Assembly: GCA_031261485.1 (NCBI GenBank)
Contig: JAISJO010000104.1
Span: 1-39,745 of the forward strand
Length of the DNA stretch: 39,745 bases
Reading direction: 5' to 3'
Source: Propionibacteriaceae bacterium
Lineage (GTDB): Bacteria > Actinomycetota > Actinomycetes > Propionibacteriales > Propionibacteriaceae
Under the pieces are notes generated by a model, which had not been told where the DNA came from, searched no databases, and saw only the letters and a list, made by a program, of their open reading frames with translations. Shown here in pieces: positions 39,626 through 39,745 of the stretch. The translations under genes and the position numbers were made by a program. The first letter of the stretch is position 1. Every line of letters starts with the position of its first letter.

Positions 39626-39745
39626 CTATTGGTTGACGATGCGGATTTGTCCGATGTGGAGGGTGGTGGTGGTTCCTGTGGTGGTGAGGGTGAAGGTGCC
39701 GGTTTGTCCGTTGGTGGCTGTCCAGTCGGTTCGCCAGGTGACGGT
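39626..39745 (-). CDS. C-terminal end of a Thr-rich, probably exported protein
   Basis: A partial gene running off the right edge; only the last 39 codons and the TAG stop are present. The visible residues (DWTATNGQTGTFTLTTTGTT, then LHIGQIRIVNQ) are Thr/Gly-rich and beta-strand-like, as in C-terminal carbohydrate-binding or adhesion modules of secreted proteins. There is no sortase signal. The start, full domains and function lie outside the window. The 152 bases between it and padR hold the padR promoter and a GTGAA-N4-TTCAC inverted repeat at 39593-39606. Confidence 0.5.
   Translation of the reverse strand, partial: TVTWRTDWTATNGQTGTFTLTTTGTTTTLHIGQIRIVNQ

Overview
The window comes from a high-GC Gram-positive bacterium (Actinomycetota). 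The evidence is the GC-rich coding sequence, frequent GTG starts, the actinobacterial families DUF3039 and PerM/DUF6350, PspC-domain signalling proteins, a pcrA-perM-purN-purH gene order, and many genes that look leaderless (a TANNNT box ending 6-7 bases before the start codon). An Actinomycetaceae-like host is possible, but I cannot fix the genus.

Layout. 1-6.1 kb: a glycerol-1-phosphate dehydrogenase-like gene, a ~400-base nested palindrome, a DUF3039 protein, a lipoprotein overlapping mazG, a second palindromic element and guaA. 6.1-9.5 kb: two PspC membrane proteins divergent from a PspC-fused histidine kinase and its LuxR-type regulator, then a small YeaQ/YmgE-type membrane protein. 9.6-18.4 kb: pcrA, perM, purN and purH, interrupted between perM and purN by a DUF4299 protein and an AbrB/PIN toxin-antitoxin pair. 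18.4-25 kb: an alpha/beta hydrolase, a rhodanese, and a carbohydrate uptake locus. In that locus a Gfo/Idh/MocA oxidoreductase and two permeases diverge from a lipoprotein binding protein, with a LacI-type operator at each promoter. 25-28.3 kb: uppS, divergent recO and folC. 28.4-32.5 kb: a secreted choice-of-anchor-L protein, a GNAT acetyltransferase, an AAA/DUF4143 ATPase and a short DivIVA protein. 32.7-36.2 kb: a CydDC-like ABC exporter pair. 36.2-39.7 kb: a PIN/zinc-ribbon and excisionase-like toxin-antitoxin pair, a small protein of 11-residue repeats, a Nudix hydrolase, a PadR/DUF2812 pair, and the last 39 codons of a Thr-rich, probably surface, protein.

Housekeeping functions (GMP and IMP synthesis, folate, undecaprenyl phosphate, DNA repair, nucleotide sanitation) are interleaved with accessory insertions. 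Intergenic spaces carry at least four families of short structured repeats. The most unusual items are the ATPase gene bracketed by a 92-base direct repeat that duplicates the promoter and first 22 codons of the neighbouring acetyltransferase gene, the large palindromic elements with opposite-orientation cores, the 11-residue-repeat protein, and the uniform leaderless start signals. No tRNA, rRNA, CRISPR array or transposase was recognised.
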